Assembly: GCA_030145305.1 (NCBI GenBank)
Contig: JAQYVX010000002.1
Location: 124,001 to 188,000, forward strand
DNA from: Halarcobacter sp.
Lineage (GTDB): Bacteria; Campylobacterota; Campylobacteria; Campylobacterales; Arcobacteraceae
DNA: 64,000 nt
Direction: 5' to 3'
The notes below the pieces were generated by a model, which searched no databases, had not been told where the DNA came from, and saw nothing but the letters and a program-made list of their open reading frames with translations. The stretch's first letter is position 1, and each line of letters starts with the position of its first letter. Positions 63,801 through 64,000 of the stretch are shown here, piece by piece. A program made the position numbers and the translations under genes.

Positions 63801-64000
63801 TTAGTAGTCTAAAGGATACTCTTTTGGAATTATAATATTCATAGAATCATTAGCTTTTTTTATTTCTGAAAGTAATATTTGATTAGAAAAAAGATCACCA
63901 CATAATATTAGATTTTCTGCATTTAATTCTTCATTAATTAGAATGACATTTGTATTAATAAATTCAGCTAAACTTTCATAAAAAGAGTATGCAAGCTTAG
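63801..64000 (-). CDS. HypF/HydE-like protein, C-terminal fragment (cut by window edge)
   Basis: An open minus-strand frame enters from the right edge and ends at 63801. About 65 residues are visible. NLILCGDLFSNQILLSEIKK and the ending IIIPKEYPLDY align in position with the C-termini of HydE (SLSGDLISNELFYKLITKA) and HypF (LTGGVFQNKTLLELISKRL). It therefore appears to be another accessory gene of the HypF family upstream of hydA. The call rests on a short stretch only. Confidence 0.5.
   Translation of the reverse strand, partial: KLAYSFYESLAEFINTNVILINEELNAENLILCGDLFSNQILLSEIKKANDSMNIIIPKEYPLDY

Overview
The window is a low-G+C, gene-dense stretch of a Campylobacterota chromosome, most likely from the Arcobacteraceae (inference). 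Pointers are the hydABCDE order known from Wolinella and Helicobacter, a gene order (rRNA pseudouridine synthase, flpA, trmB, ftsE, ftsX, envC-like) that matches the C. jejuni Cj1280c-Cj1275c region, the Campylobacter-type dapD, and the AT-rich -10 boxes without a clear -35. No rRNA, tRNA or CRISPR array was seen.

Layout. 1-7.8 kb is housekeeping: leuDB, rpoD, a post-rpoD gene of unknown function, an operon hemL-ppnP-atpZ-like-membrane protein, a TonB-like gene and a metF-like gene. 8.1-10.7 kb is accessory DNA. Two short sites with the layout of integron attC sites bracket a gene of unknown function and a two-gene unit (a 208-aa unknown plus a RhuM-family protein). No integrase is present, so this looks like a small cluster of attC sites lacking an integrase (CALIN). 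10.7-24.8 kb carries speB, rodA, the pseudouridine synthase-flpA-trmB-ftsEX-envC cluster, a diguanylate cyclase with a c-type haem motif, dapD, priA, a pseudopilin and two tiny genes that resemble zapA and zapB.

25.3-41.0 kb is the most unusual region. A histidine kinase/response regulator pair lies directly upstream of a five-gene operon. The operon encodes a CARDB-domain protein, an outer-membrane beta-barrel, a 2731-aa secreted protein with about seven tandem repeats of about 143 residues, a multi-FN3 protein and a lipoprotein. The operon leader has two perfect adjacent 11-bp repeats beside a -10 box, a plausible site for the OmpR-type regulator. I know of no described system with this composition.

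41.1-45.8 kb is a branched-chain amino acid type ABC transporter (livJ, livHMGF). 45.9-47.8 kb is a Cache-GGDEF diguanylate cyclase. 47.9-64 kb is a [NiFe]-hydrogenase locus: structural genes hydABC, protease hydD, accessory hydE, and maturation genes hypF, hypBCDE, hypX and hypA. It is interrupted by a plus-strand trio (DUF808, a decayed IS1595-type transposase-like protein, DUF3817). hydE looks like a degenerate paralogue of hypF, and a third fragment of similar type enters at the right edge. hypX suggests the active-site CO can be made from formyl-CoA in air. The small subunit nevertheless has the standard CTGC proximal-cluster motif rather than the O2-tolerant CTCC motif.
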